Shown here piece by piece: positions 37,271 through 44,608 of a DNA stretch of 64,000 bases. A program made the position numbers and the translations under genes. The DNA comes from Microbacterium marinum (GTDB taxonomy: Bacteria > Actinomycetota > Actinomycetes > Actinomycetales > Microbacteriaceae). Under the pieces are notes generated by a model. It was not told the DNA's origin, made no database searches, and saw only the letters and a program-made list of their open reading frames with translations. The DNA lies in assembly GCF_014204835.1 (NCBI RefSeq), contig NZ_JACHMD010000001.1, positions 2,046,001 to 2,110,000 of the forward strand, in the 5' to 3' direction. Within the stretch, counting starts at the first letter, position 1. Each line of letters begins with the position of its first letter.

Positions 37271-38434
37271 ATGATGGATGCCGTGAAGCTCGCCATCGCG
37301 GGAGGCATCCTGCTTGCGGGTTCCCTCGTCGCCGTCGCCCTCGGTGCTCTGCCCCTCCGGGAACTCGCCGCCGTGGCCGATCGCGTCGCGCCGATCCTCG
37401 CGTTCGTCGTCGCGATCTCGGTGGTGGCGGAGCTGGCCACGCGGGCGGGCGTGTTCGACGTGGCGGCGTCGTGGCTCGCGCGGCTCTCCCGGGGACGCAC
37501 GTGGCTGCTGTGGCTGTCGGTCGCGGGGTTGTCCGTCGTGACGACCGCCTTCCTCTCGCTCGACACGACAGCGGTGTTGCTGACGCCGGTGGTCGTCGCC
37601 GTGGCGCGTGCCAACGGGCTGCCCCCGCTTCCGTTCGCCCTCACCACCATCTGGCTCGCAAACACCGGCTCCCTCTTCCTGCCGATCTCGAACCTCACGA
37701 ATCTGCTGGCGGCGGATCGGATGCCGGGGGGCGGCCCGACCGCCTTCGCCACCCTGATGGCGCCGTCGGCGGTCGCCGCGGTACTCACCACCGTGCTCGT
37801 CCTCGGGGTGGTGCACCGCCGATCACTCGGCGGCCGCTACGTGGTGTCGGACTCCCCGCGGATAGCCGACCGCGTTCAGCTGGTCGGGTCATCGGTCATC
37901 GTGGTCGCGGTCCTGCCGCTCCTCGTGAGCGGGCTGCCGCCCTGGATCCCCGCGGCGGGTGCGGCGCTTGCTCTCACGGCCCTGTTCGCGTGGCGCGCAC
38001 CCCGCGCCCTGTCGCCGCGTCTCATCCCCTGGTCGCTGCTCGTCTTCGCCGCAGGCCTGTTCGCCGCCGTCGCCGCGGCCGAAACACTCGGCTCCGGTCG
38101 ATGGATCGCGGCCGTGGCGGGGACGGGGTCTGAGACGGCGGATGTGTGGCGAATGGCTGCTGCAGGCCTGACGGCGGCGAACGCCGTCGACAACCTGCCG
38201 GCGTACCTGCTTCTCGAGTCCACCGCGCACGACACCGGTCGCCTGCCCGCCCTGCTGATCGGGGTGAACGCCGGCCCGCTGATCACGCCGTGGGCATCGC
38301 TCGCCACGCTGCTCTGGCACGATCGACTCCGCGCCGTGGGTGTGGAGGTCTCGTGGGGCCGCTTCGCCGTGTGGGGACTGGTCGCGGCGCCCGTCATCGT
38401 CGCCGCATCCGTCGCCGCACTCGTCTGGCTCTGA
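37271..38434 (+). CDS. SLC13/ArsB-type membrane transporter
   Basis: A 387-residue membrane protein with about ten hydrophobic segments of the ion-transporter superfamily (ArsB/NhaD/DASS). Family-like features are the paired re-entrant motifs FLSLDTTAVLLTPVVVAVAR and NTGSLFLPISNLTNLL in the first half and TAANAVDNLPAYLLLES with VNAGPLITPWASLATLLW in the second. ATG 37271 or 37274 starts the protein; longer frames upstream run antisense to thrS. No arsR or regulator is adjacent, so arsenite efflux is not supported; the substrate is open. Confidence 0.8.
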   Translation: MMDAVKLAIAGGILLAGSLVAVALGALPLRELAAVADRVAPILAFVVAISVVAELATRAGVFDVAASWLARLSRGRTWLLWLSVAGLSVVTTAFLSLDTTAVLLTPVVVAVARANGLPPLPFALTTIWLANTGSLFLPISNLTNLLAADRMPGGGPTAFATLMAPSAVAAVLTTVLVLGVVHRRSLGGRYVVSDSPRIADRVQLVGSSVIVVAVLPLLVSGLPPWIPAAGAALALTALFAWRAPRALSPRLIPWSLLVFAAGLFAAVAAAETLGSGRWIAAVAGTGSETADVWRMAAAGLTAANAVDNLPAYLLLESTAHDTGRLPALLIGVNAGPLITPWASLATLLWHDRLRAVGVEVSWGRFAVWGLVAAPVIVAASVAALVWL

Positions 38435-38436
38435 CC

Positions 38437-39093
38437 CTAGAGGTGACGTACCGCCTCTCGGTGACTGAGCGGGCTGAGCGCGTGGGCGGCGACGTAGGCC
38501 GCCACCCACTCGGGATAGGTGCGCGATGCGTCCCGCAACGCCCACCCGACCGCCTTGCGGATGAAGAACTCGCCATCGCGGCGGTTCGGTTCGAGCGCGT
38601 CGGTGAGCAGTCGGAGATCGGTGCGCTCCCGACGCCCCAGCTGGGCGAGGATCGCGAGTCTGCGCAGCCACATCTCATCGCTGATGCACCACCCTCGGAC
38701 GAGCGAACCCGCATCCCGCGGATGCCGGTCGAGAAGGTCTCGGACACGGCCGGCCAACTCGTCGGTGATGTCCCACCAACGACCGGTGAAGACCATGTGC
38801 TCGATGAGGGGCACGATCACCAGCTCGCCGCGGGCGGGCGGGACGGCGAGGAGCATCATCCCCGCGTACCGTTCCTCGCGGTACTCCGCCTCGTCCCAGA
38901 GCTCTGTGGCAGCCGACACCGCGAGCTCGATGCTCGCAACCGGTCGCACGGCGGCGCGCGTCAGCGCTCGGACCTCGGGAACGCGGACGCCAAGGAAGGG
39001 CAGATCCGATTTCATGTAGGCCTGCTGGCCGGCCGCGCGGGACGGATCCGCCGCGACGCGCAGCGAGCGTCGGACGACCTCGGGCAGGCTCAC
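38437..39093 (-). CDS. DNA alkylation repair protein (AlkD-like)
   Basis: A 218-residue HEAT-like repeat protein of the AlkC/AlkD glycosylase family, which excises alkylated bases. Matching segments are KSDLPFLGVRVPEVRAL, LWDEAEYREERYAGMMLL, VFTGRWWDITDELAG and GEFFIRKAVGWALRDASRTY. The start is GTG 39093, 1 nt after the stop of the double-ACT gene; upstream in-frame codons would overlap that gene. The 3' end is 2 nt from the convergent transporter stop. Confidence 0.85.
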   Translation of the reverse strand: MSLPEVVRRSLRVAADPSRAAGQQAYMKSDLPFLGVRVPEVRALTRAAVRPVASIELAVSAATELWDEAEYREERYAGMMLLAVPPARGELVIVPLIEHMVFTGRWWDITDELAGRVRDLLDRHPRDAGSLVRGWCISDEMWLRRLAILAQLGRRERTDLRLLTDALEPNRRDGEFFIRKAVGWALRDASRTYPEWVAAYVAAHALSPLSHREAVRHL

Positions 39094-39094
39094 G

Positions 39095-39607
39095 TCACAC
39101 GACAGTGAGGTCGACTTGGATCTCTCCGGCGAGTTGCTCCAGCGCGGTCGTGACGCGCGCGGCATCCGTGTCCACGGGAAGCCGGAAGGCGACGACCGCC
39201 TCGAAGAGGGTGCCGCCGGCCATGGGCGCCTCGAGGGTACGGCTCCGGAAAGTGTCGATGCTGAGCGCGTGCGCGGCGATGGCCGCCGAGACGTCCCGCA
39301 CGATCCCGGGACGGTCGTTGCCCAGGACGGTCACCTCCAGCTGCCGCTCGCCAGCCTGGGCCTCCGCATCGGCGACACCTCCGTGCGCAGTGACGCGCAG
39401 CATGCCATCGAGGCCCTCGAGCGCGGCCGTGATCTGCTCGACCCGCTCGTCAGGAATTGAGATGAGGACGATTCCTGCGAACGCGCCGGCGAGTTCGGCC
39501 AGCTCGCTCCGCTCCCAGTTGCCGCCGTGCGCCGCGATCTGTTCCGCGAGAGCGTTGACGAGGCCGGGGCGATCGTCGCCGACGACGGTGAGTACGAGGT
39601 GCGCCAT
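39095..39607 (-). CDS. Double ACT domain protein (GcvR-like)
   Basis: A 170-residue protein made of two ACT domains: residues 1-75 (LVLTVVGDDRPGLVNALAEQ) and about 90-168 (LEVTVLGNDRPGIVRDVSAA), each with the Gly-rich amino-acid-binding turn. This is the layout of the glycine-cleavage repressor GcvR family, but no gcv gene is nearby and no DNA-binding domain is present, so a sensor or adaptor role is more cautious. ATG 39607 lies 6 nt after a TAGGCT -10 (leaderless). Cotranscribed with the AlkD-like gene. Confidence 0.85.
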   Translation of the reverse strand: MAHLVLTVVGDDRPGLVNALAEQIAAHGGNWERSELAELAGAFAGIVLISIPDERVEQITAALEGLDGMLRVTAHGGVADAEAQAGERQLEVTVLGNDRPGIVRDVSAAIAAHALSIDTFRSRTLEAPMAGGTLFEAVVAFRLPVDTDAARVTTALEQLAGEIQVDLTVV

Positions 39608-39613
39608 GCGCTG

Positions 39614-39619
39614 AGCCTA
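39614..39619 (-). promoter_or_regulatory. -10 box of leaderless double-ACT gene
   Basis: TAGGCT on the minus strand, then CAGCGC, then ATG. Confidence 0.55.
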
Positions 39620-39666
39620 CGCCGGAGCCTCTTGAGCGGGCCAGCGCCACAGGCCGCCGACGGGCG

Positions 39667-39672
39667 TAGCGT
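39667..39672 (+). promoter_or_regulatory. -10 box of leaderless alcohol dehydrogenase gene
   Basis: TAGCGT, then 7 nt, then ATG 39680; no ribosome-binding site. Confidence 0.5.
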
Positions 39673-39679
39673 GGTCGTC

Positions 39680-40723
39680 ATGAAGGCACTTCAATACACG
39701 CGCATAGGTTCGCATCCCGAGGTCGTCGAGATCGCCACGCCCTCCCCCGGCCCCGGGCAGGTGCTCCTGAAGGTCACCGCCGCCGGCGTCTGCCACTCCG
39801 ATGAGTACGTGATGGGCCTTTCCGAAGAGGAGTACACCGCTGCCGGCTACCCGCTGCCGCTGACGCTCGGGCATGAGGGCGCCGGCATCGTCGCAGAGAT
39901 CGGCGAGGGCGTCGAGCACGTCGCGGTCGGCGACGCCGTCGCGGTGTATGGCCCCTGGGGCTGCGGCCGGTGCCACAACTGCGCCCAGGGCAAGGAGAAC
40001 TACTGCACCAACGCCGCGGCCGAGGGGATCAAGCCTCCCGGGCTCGGCGCTCCCGGGTCGATGGCCGAATACATGATCGTGGACAGCGCCCGCCACCTCG
40101 TTCCGCTCGGCGACCTGGATCCGGTCGAGAACGTCTCTCTGACGGATGCCGGACTGACGCCGTACCACGCGATCAAGACGTCGCTTCCGAAGCTGCGGGC
40201 CGGGAGCACGGCCGTGGTGATCGGCACCGGAGGGCTCGGCCACGTCGCGATCCAGATCCTCCGCGCCGTCTCGGCGGCCACGGTGATCGCGCTCGACATC
40301 ACGGAGGAGAAGCTGGCGCTCGCCGCCGAGGTCGGTGCGCACCACACGGTCCTCAGCGATGCCGACGCCGCGGCGAAGATCCGAGAGCTCACCGGCGGTC
40401 GCGGTGCCGACGCCGTCTTCGACTTCGTCGGCGCCGAGCCGACGATCGCGACGGCGGTCGCCGCCGCCGCGACCGATGCGGATGTGACGATCGTCGGCAT
40501 CGGCGGGGGCACGGCTCACGTCGGCTTCGGCACAATCGCGTTCGATGCCGCCGTCCGCATCCCCTACTGGGGTTCGCGGAGCGAACTGGTCGAGGTGCTC
40601 GACCTGGCGCGCACCGGACAGGTGGGCGTGGAGGTTCAGCGCTACACGCTGGACCAAGGCGCGGAGGCCTACGAGGCTCTCGCCGCCGGCACCGTGCGCG
40701 GTCGCGCAGTCATCGTCCCTTGA
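39680..40723 (+). CDS. Zinc-dependent NAD(P) alcohol dehydrogenase
   Basis: A 347-residue medium-chain dehydrogenase/reductase. Catalytic zinc ligands are C38 (GVCHSDEY) and H65-E66 (LGHEGAG); structural zinc cysteines are C95, C98, C101 and C109 (CGRCHNCAQGKENYC). The nucleotide-binding VIGTGGLGHVAIQIL near residue 180 is followed by an acidic residue in IALDITEEKL, favouring NAD. The enzyme oxidises alcohols or reduces aldehydes; its natural substrate is not evident. Stands alone as a leaderless gene. Confidence 0.9.
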   Translation: MKALQYTRIGSHPEVVEIATPSPGPGQVLLKVTAAGVCHSDEYVMGLSEEEYTAAGYPLPLTLGHEGAGIVAEIGEGVEHVAVGDAVAVYGPWGCGRCHNCAQGKENYCTNAAAEGIKPPGLGAPGSMAEYMIVDSARHLVPLGDLDPVENVSLTDAGLTPYHAIKTSLPKLRAGSTAVVIGTGGLGHVAIQILRAVSAATVIALDITEEKLALAAEVGAHHTVLSDADAAAKIRELTGGRGADAVFDFVGAEPTIATAVAAAATDADVTIVGIGGGTAHVGFGTIAFDAAVRIPYWGSRSELVEVLDLARTGQVGVEVQRYTLDQGAEAYEALAAGTVRGRAVIVP

Positions 40724-40748
40724 GACGCGCCGCTGCGCGGGGCCGCGG

Positions 40749-41096
40749 TCACTCGCTCGACGTCGTCACGACCGGAGCGAAGATGATGATCGCGGCCCCG
40801 AGTAGCGCCACAGCCGACCCGACGTAGTCCCACAGCGTCGGCTGGAACTTGTCGACGACGATGCCCCAGGCCAGCGACCCCGCGACGAAGACGCCGCCAT
40901 AGGCCGCGAGGACCCGGCCGAAGTTCGCGTCAGGCTGGAGCGCCGCGATGAACCCGTACGCGCCGAGCGCGACGATTCCCAACAGGGCGAACAACCACCC
41001 GCGGTTCTCTCGGACCGCCTGCCAGATCAGCCAGGCACCACCGATCTCGGCGATGGCGGCGAGCACGAACAGGACGATGATGCGGCCGGTGGTCAT
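40749..41096 (-). CDS. YnfA/UPF0060 family small membrane protein
   Basis: A 115-residue protein with four predicted transmembrane helices and the family signatures [16 protein letters not shown] near the start, [23 protein letters not shown] and [17 protein letters not shown] near the end. The fold is related to small multidrug resistance exporters; function unproven. ATG 41096 was chosen on homology and because CAGACT lies 6 nt before it (leaderless); the longer frame upstream lacks similarity. Confidence 0.9.
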   Translation of the reverse strand: MTTGRIIVLFVLAAIAEIGGAWLIWQAVRENRGWLFALLGIVALGAYGFIAALQPDANFGRVLAAYGGVFVAGSLAWGIVVDKFQPTLWDYVGSAVALLGAAIIIFAPVVTTSSE

Positions 41097-41102
41097 CTGC
41101 AC

Positions 41103-41108
41103 AGTCTG
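41103..41108 (-). promoter_or_regulatory. -10-like box of leaderless ynfA
   Basis: CAGACT on the minus strand, then GTGCAG, then ATG 41096. Same hexamer and spacing as the two AbiEi-type genes. Confidence 0.5.
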
Positions 41109-41265
41109 GCAGGGAGCTCTGCGCCAGCCGTGACGCCGTCGGCACCTCGCCGCCCGGCATCCCGGAAACACAAAAGCCCCGATAGGACGCACGCCGACGC
41201 GCCGGCGACGCGCAGACTGCGATTGGTGGGAGACTGACCCCGAGTCACTCTGATGAAGGAGCCAG

Positions 41266-41775
41266 ATGGAAACCGTGCTGTTCGACGGGGTTCTTCGCGT
41301 TCACTACGGGTTCGCGCAGATTTACGCCGAGCAGGACGACTGGCCCGACCCGGATGTTCCGTTCAACGGGCAGACGAACGGCCTGCTCGGAGGAGCCCAC
41401 GCCGGCTTTCTCACTATGACGACCGGTCTCCACACCGGCGACGTCCCACTTCGTGCGCTTCTCCTCGACCACGAACCGGCCCTGAGCGATTGGGAGGAAG
41501 TCGTCGAGGTCTCGTTCCGTCCGAACGCCGAGGAACTCTGGCTAGCGACGTTCGATGACGGAGTGGAGATCCAGCTCCCCGTTGCTACCTACCGCGCACG
41601 CTGGTCGGCCCGAAACATGGACGCTGCCCACCGGCTCGGGATCCCGGAAGACGAACCGACGAACGACCGGTACGAACTTACACTCTGGCCCGAGGAGAGA
41701 CCTCGACCCGACTCGATTCTGCGGCAGACCAGTGAGGTCGCGGCGTACTGGCACAAGGAAAGAGGCTCGGCGTGA
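41266..41775 (+). CDS. Hypothetical protein
   Basis: A 169-residue acidic, soluble protein with no signal peptide or transmembrane segment and no domain I recognise. It has a Trp-rich, immunity-protein-like composition ([20 protein letters not shown], then [20 protein letters not shown] and [11 protein letters not shown]). The ATG is preceded by GAAGGAG at good spacing. Base composition is less GC-rich than its neighbours and it stands alone between ynfA and a tRNA cluster, which suggests acquisition by transfer. An immunity-type role is only an impression. Confidence 0.7.
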   Translation: METVLFDGVLRVHYGFAQIYAEQDDWPDPDVPFNGQTNGLLGGAHAGFLTMTTGLHTGDVPLRALLLDHEPALSDWEEVVEVSFRPNAEELWLATFDDGVEIQLPVATYRARWSARNMDAAHRLGIPEDEPTNDRYELTLWPEERPRPDSILRQTSEVAAYWHKERGSA

Positions 41776-41905
41776 TCGACGATCTCGACGAGGGCGCACG
41801 ACCTAGCCGTTGATGCGGCTGTGTTGTTGCAGCTTGAGCCACGCCATATTGCCTGGTCACACGACGTCAGTACGGGGATAGCGGCACGCACGTCCCGGGC
41901 AAACA
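41776..41905. other. Low-GC intergenic segment, no gene recognised
   Basis: Between the hypothetical gene and the tRNA terminator lie 130 bases with visibly lower GC than the surroundings. No intact gene, repeat or promoter is apparent. It may be the eroded end of an inserted segment. Confidence 0.4.
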
Positions 41906-41908
41906 AAA

Positions 41909-41930
41909 AACCCCCGGATTATCGGGGGTT
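41909..41930 (-). terminator. Rho-independent terminator of the tRNA cluster
   Basis: On the minus strand AACCCCCG and CGGGGGTT form an 8-bp stem with a 6-nt loop, followed by TTTTTTGTTT. It closes the Gly-Cys-Val tRNA transcript. The best canonical terminator in the window. Confidence 0.9.
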
Positions 41931-41936
41931 ATTCTG

Positions 41937-42008
41937 TGCGCGATACTGGGATCGAACCAGTGACCTCTTCCGTGTCAGGGAAGCGCGCTACCGCTGCGCC
42001 AATCGCGC
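41937..42008 (-). tRNA. tRNA-Val (GAC)
   Basis: Acceptor stem GCGCGAT/ATCGCGC, anticodon stem CTTCC/GGAAG with loop CTGACAC (anticodon GAC), and T-loop GGTTCGATCCC. Discriminator A; CCA is not encoded. Last of three minus-strand tRNAs. Confidence 0.95.
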
Positions 42009-42035
42009 CTGTACAGGCTGTTGAGTTGTGAGTGG

Positions 42036-42106
42036 AGGTGGCGACGGGATTCGAACCCGTGTGGACGGCTTTGCAGGCCGCTGCCTAGCCACTCGGCCAC
42101 GCCACC
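42036..42106 (-). tRNA. tRNA-Cys (GCA)
   Basis: Acceptor stem GGTGGCG/CGCCACC, anticodon loop CTGCAAA (anticodon GCA), T-loop GGTTCGAATCC, and discriminator T as expected for tRNA-Cys. CCA is not encoded. Confidence 0.95.
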
Positions 42107-42161
42107 GTGTGTGGTTTGACCCACGTGACGCGATCTCCCCGGAGGGAGATCCCCACACTCG

Positions 42162-42233
42162 AGCGGATGACGAGATTCGAACTCGCGACCCTCACCTTGG
42201 CAAGGTGATGCGCTACCACTGCGCTACATCCGC
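42162..42233 (-). tRNA. tRNA-Gly (GCC)
   Basis: Acceptor stem GCGGATG/CATCCGC, anticodon stem around loop TTGCCAA (anticodon GCC), and T-loop AGTTCGAATCT. First of the three minus-strand tRNAs. Confidence 0.95.
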
Positions 42234-42382
42234 GTGCTCCCTGGTTGCCCCGGGAACTCGTTCTACATTAGACGAGATTGAGGATTGCGCAAAACCGGAG
42301 GCACCCCGCGCGTGTCCCCCGCGTCGGTTCGGGAGACGGGCTCCGATCCGGTATGCTCGATCACCGGCCCACGTGGCCGAAT

Positions 42383-42455
42383 GGGCGATTGGCGCAGTTG
42401 GTAGCGCGCTTCCTTCACACGGAAGAGGTCGTGGGTTCGAGTCCCGCATCGCCCA
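42383..42455 (+). tRNA. tRNA-Val (CAC)
   Basis: Acceptor stem GGGCGAT/ATCGCCC, anticodon stem CTTCC/GGAAG with loop TTCACAC (anticodon CAC), and T-loop GGTTCGAGTCC. Its D-arm and anticodon stem closely match tRNA-Val (GAC) 375 bp away on the other strand, so the two look like diverged copies. Confidence 0.95.
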
Positions 42456-42460
42456 CGAGA

Positions 42461-42492
42461 AAAGCCCCGACGACACGTGTCGTCGGGGCTTT
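42461..42492. terminator. Bidirectional terminator, perfect 16-bp palindrome
   Basis: AAAGCCCCGACGACAC (42461-42476) is directly followed by its exact complement GTGTCGTCGGGGCTTT. It can end tRNA-Val (CAC) on the plus strand and the solute-binding gene on the minus strand. Confidence 0.85.
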
Positions 42493-42529
42493 CGTCGTTC
42501 GGGGTCGGCTCGTGGCCGACCCCGGTCGA

Positions 42530-43813
42530 TCACTGGTTCAAGATCACGTCCGCCTCGGCGAAGAACTCGCTGACGGCTGCGTCGACATCCTTGGTGCCGA
42601 GCCCCAGCTCCTTGCCGAGGTCCCAGAACTTCTGCTCGAGCGAGCCGTAGCCGACGACGGCGGGCGGCGGGGTGTCGCCGATGCGGTCCGCGACGGACTC
42701 GATGTATTCGGCCACCTGGAGATCCGGGCCTTCGAGGGTCGCCCCTTCGAGCTTGCTGCTGGAGGCCGGGAATCCGAGGGTGGTCCCGAAGATCTCCCCC
42801 GCTTCCTCGCTATTGACGACGTAGTCCAAGAAGATGGCGGCGGCTTCGGGGTGCTCGGTCTTCGACGAGATCGCGACCTGGAGCCCTCCCTGGCGGTACA
42901 GGTCCTTCGCTTCGGGATCGGTTGTCGGCGGCGCGACGATGGCGATCGAGGAGGAGCCCGAGTCGGCGAGGTACCCACCCAGGAAGTTGCTCCAGCTCAT
43001 CTCGCTGAGCGTCTTCGTCGCTCCGAATCCGGAGATGGGGCTGATTTCCTCGAGCTGCTGCTGCGGAATCGTGATTCCATCGCGCAGGTCGGCTCCGGAC
43101 TCCCAGAACGCGGCGAGCTCGTCCTCGGTGAAGCCGAGCTCGCCCTCTGCGGTGTAGAGGGACTTGCCCGCCGAACGGAGCTGAAGCTCGAACACCTGAA
43201 TCCGCTGCGTGTAGTCGGTGCCACCGAAGGGGGCGCCGCCGGTCTTCTTCGTCACCTCGGCGAGCCAGTCGTCGAACTCGTCGTAGGAGGTCCCGCCCTC
43301 GGGGAGCTCCACTCCGGCCGCGTCGAGAAGGTCCTGGTTCACGAAGTTGGCCCAGAGGCTGAACCCGGTGGGCAGCGAGTACTGCACGTCGTCGAGTCGG
43401 CCAGTCCCGAGGAGTGCCTCGTCGAAGGTCGTGAAGTCGATGTGATCGGCGACCTCGTTCAGGTCGAGGATCGTCCCGCTTTCGCCGTACTGGCGGAGGT
43501 AGCTGTCGGAGAATTGGAAGACGTCCGGCAGGCTGCCGCTGGCGGCCTCCACCTGTCGCTGCTCCCAGTAGCTCGGGAAGTCAGTGAACGTCGTGTTGAT
43601 CGTGATGTTCGGGTATTCCTCGTTGAACGCCTCGATGAGCGCCGTGTAGCGGGCCGCGCGGTCGTCGTTCCCCCACCAGGCGAAGTCAAGGCTCACCTTC
43701 TCGTCGGGGTCGAACTCCGCGGCCGGGGCCGCCGCGCTGGTGCAGCCGGCCAGGAGCAAGGCGGAGGCCGCCGCTGCAGAAACTGCGGCGGCCGTTCGGG
43801 TGCGGAACATCAT
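42530..43813 (-). CDS. Sugar ABC transporter substrate-binding lipoprotein
   Basis: A 427-residue extracytoplasmic solute-binding protein of family 1. It has a lipoprotein signal (basic start, hydrophobic stretch, lipobox LLAG-C24), then VSLDFAWWGNDDRAARYTAL, LPDVFQFSDSYLRQYG, LPTGFSLWANFVNQDLL and EHPEAAAIFLDYVVNSEEAG, all typical of oligosaccharide/sugar-binding proteins. ATG 43813 (or 43810) follows AGAGAGGA. No permease or ATPase gene is on either side, so it is an orphan binding protein. LacI-type operators over its promoter suggest sugar-responsive repression. Confidence 0.92.
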   Translation of the reverse strand: MMFRTRTAAAVSAAAASALLLAGCTSAAAPAAEFDPDEKVSLDFAWWGNDDRAARYTALIEAFNEEYPNITINTTFTDFPSYWEQRQVEAASGSLPDVFQFSDSYLRQYGESGTILDLNEVADHIDFTTFDEALLGTGRLDDVQYSLPTGFSLWANFVNQDLLDAAGVELPEGGTSYDEFDDWLAEVTKKTGGAPFGGTDYTQRIQVFELQLRSAGKSLYTAEGELGFTEDELAAFWESGADLRDGITIPQQQLEEISPISGFGATKTLSEMSWSNFLGGYLADSGSSSIAIVAPPTTDPEAKDLYRQGGLQVAISSKTEHPEAAAIFLDYVVNSEEAGEIFGTTLGFPASSSKLEGATLEGPDLQVAEYIESVADRIGDTPPPAVVGYGSLEQKFWDLGKELGLGTKDVDAAVSEFFAEADVILNQ

Positions 43814-43874
43814 CGTCCTCTCTGATCGTCCACCATGGACGCTCGGGGCCCGCGCACTCGGAAGGTACGCGCGG

Positions 43875-43897
43875 GAAAGCGCTTTCAGCAAGCGCTT
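43875..43897 (-). promoter_or_regulatory. Tandem LacI-family operators
   Basis: GAAAGCGCTTTC (43875-43886) is a perfect 12-bp palindrome of LacI-family type, and AAGCGCTT (43890-43897) repeats its core 4 nt further on. Both lie just downstream of the -10, over the likely start of transcription of the binding-protein gene. Confidence 0.7.
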
Positions 43898-43903
43898 ACC
43901 GAC

Positions 43904-43933
43904 AATGTAGAGCAGCCCGTCGACCCCTCGCAA
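43904..43933 (-). promoter_or_regulatory. Promoter of the substrate-binding protein gene
   Basis: On the minus strand TTGCGA (43933-43928) and TACATT (43909-43904) are separated by 18 nt. The promoter reads toward the binding-protein gene and abuts the LacI-type operators. Confidence 0.6.
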
Positions 43934-43984
43934 GATGCGAATTCCTCGCGGGCGCGGGCGCTGAGCGGCACGGGCGCCGCGGCG

Positions 43985-44512
43985 TCATCCGACGTCGGAC
44001 ACGGACCAGCCGAAACGCGCGGCGAGTTGCTCAGCGACCCGGTCGAAGACCTCCGGCGCGACCGCCGCGCCTTCCCGGCGGACGCCGCGTCGCGGGACCA
44101 GATACACCTGGTCGACGTCGAGCCACGACGGGCGACCGGCGTGGTCCCACGGCCCGCTCCCCAGGGGGATGTGATCGGATCCGTCCGCCGGCTGCCGACT
44201 GGTCAGCTTCATGGCGTAGACCCGGTCACCCGAGGCGGGAGCGAGGATGAGAAGCGGGCGGTCCTTCCCCTGGTGCGGATCCTCCTGGTAGGGCACCCAC
44301 CCCCACACCACCTCCCCCGCGTCCGGCCGGCCATCCGGCTGCGCGGAGTAGACGAGGTTCAGCGTTCCCGCCCCGGGCGCGGCGACCTCCACGATTCCGT
44401 CGGTCCCGCTGCCCGCGCCCCCGCCGGGAGCGACGATGTGCGGGATCTGCGACGACGCGGCATCCGGCCGCTGGGGAACGAGGAGCTGCATCACGCGCGA
44501 GAAGAGACCCAT
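43985..44512 (-). CDS. PemK/MazF-like protein with N-terminal extension
   Basis: A 175-residue protein (181 if ATG 44530 is used). Residues about 55-150 match the PemK/MazF barrel: GTLNLVYSAQPDGRPDAGEV, VPYQEDPHQGKDRPLLILA, YAMKLTSR and an LDVDQVYLVPRRGVR segment. The N-terminal 50 residues (SRVMQLLVPQRP, then Gly-rich) are an extension beyond the toxin fold. No antitoxin gene is adjacent. In actinobacteria such proteins are usually annotated type II toxin-antitoxin PemK/MazF-like; ribonuclease activity here is unproven. Confidence 0.75.
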   Translation of the reverse strand: MGLFSRVMQLLVPQRPDAASSQIPHIVAPGGGAGSGTDGIVEVAAPGAGTLNLVYSAQPDGRPDAGEVVWGWVPYQEDPHQGKDRPLLILAPASGDRVYAMKLTSRQPADGSDHIPLGSGPWDHAGRPSWLDVDQVYLVPRRGVRREGAAVAPEVFDRVAEQLAARFGWSVSDVG

Positions 44513-44558
44513 CTCGCCACGGTAGACCATCGGATGCCGCGTGCTCCGCGCAGACGGA

Positions 44559-44590
44559 AGGGGCGCCGCGGATCGCTCCGCGACGCCCCT
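44559..44590 (-). terminator. Terminator of the ammonium transporter gene
   Basis: AGGGGCG-C-CGCGGA and TCCGCG-A-CGCCCCT pair in a 13-bp stem with one mismatch and a 4-nt loop, 18 nt after the amt stop on the minus strand. Confidence 0.7.
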
Positions 44591-44608
44591 GAAGGGTTCG
44601 GACCTGGG

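Noticed and set aside
37271..38434. Arsenite efflux pump ArsB.
   Set aside because: Fold fits the ion-transporter superfamily, but there is no arsR/arsC neighbour and no diagnostic motif, so the substrate was left open.
39095..39607. Glycine cleavage repressor gcvR.
   Set aside because: Two ACT domains match, but there is no gcv gene in the window and the protein lacks a DNA-binding domain, so the symbol was not assigned.
41937..42455. Prophage or integrative element at the tRNA cluster.
   Set aside because: No integrase, phage gene or duplicated tRNA 3' end is visible; only a small lower-GC segment.
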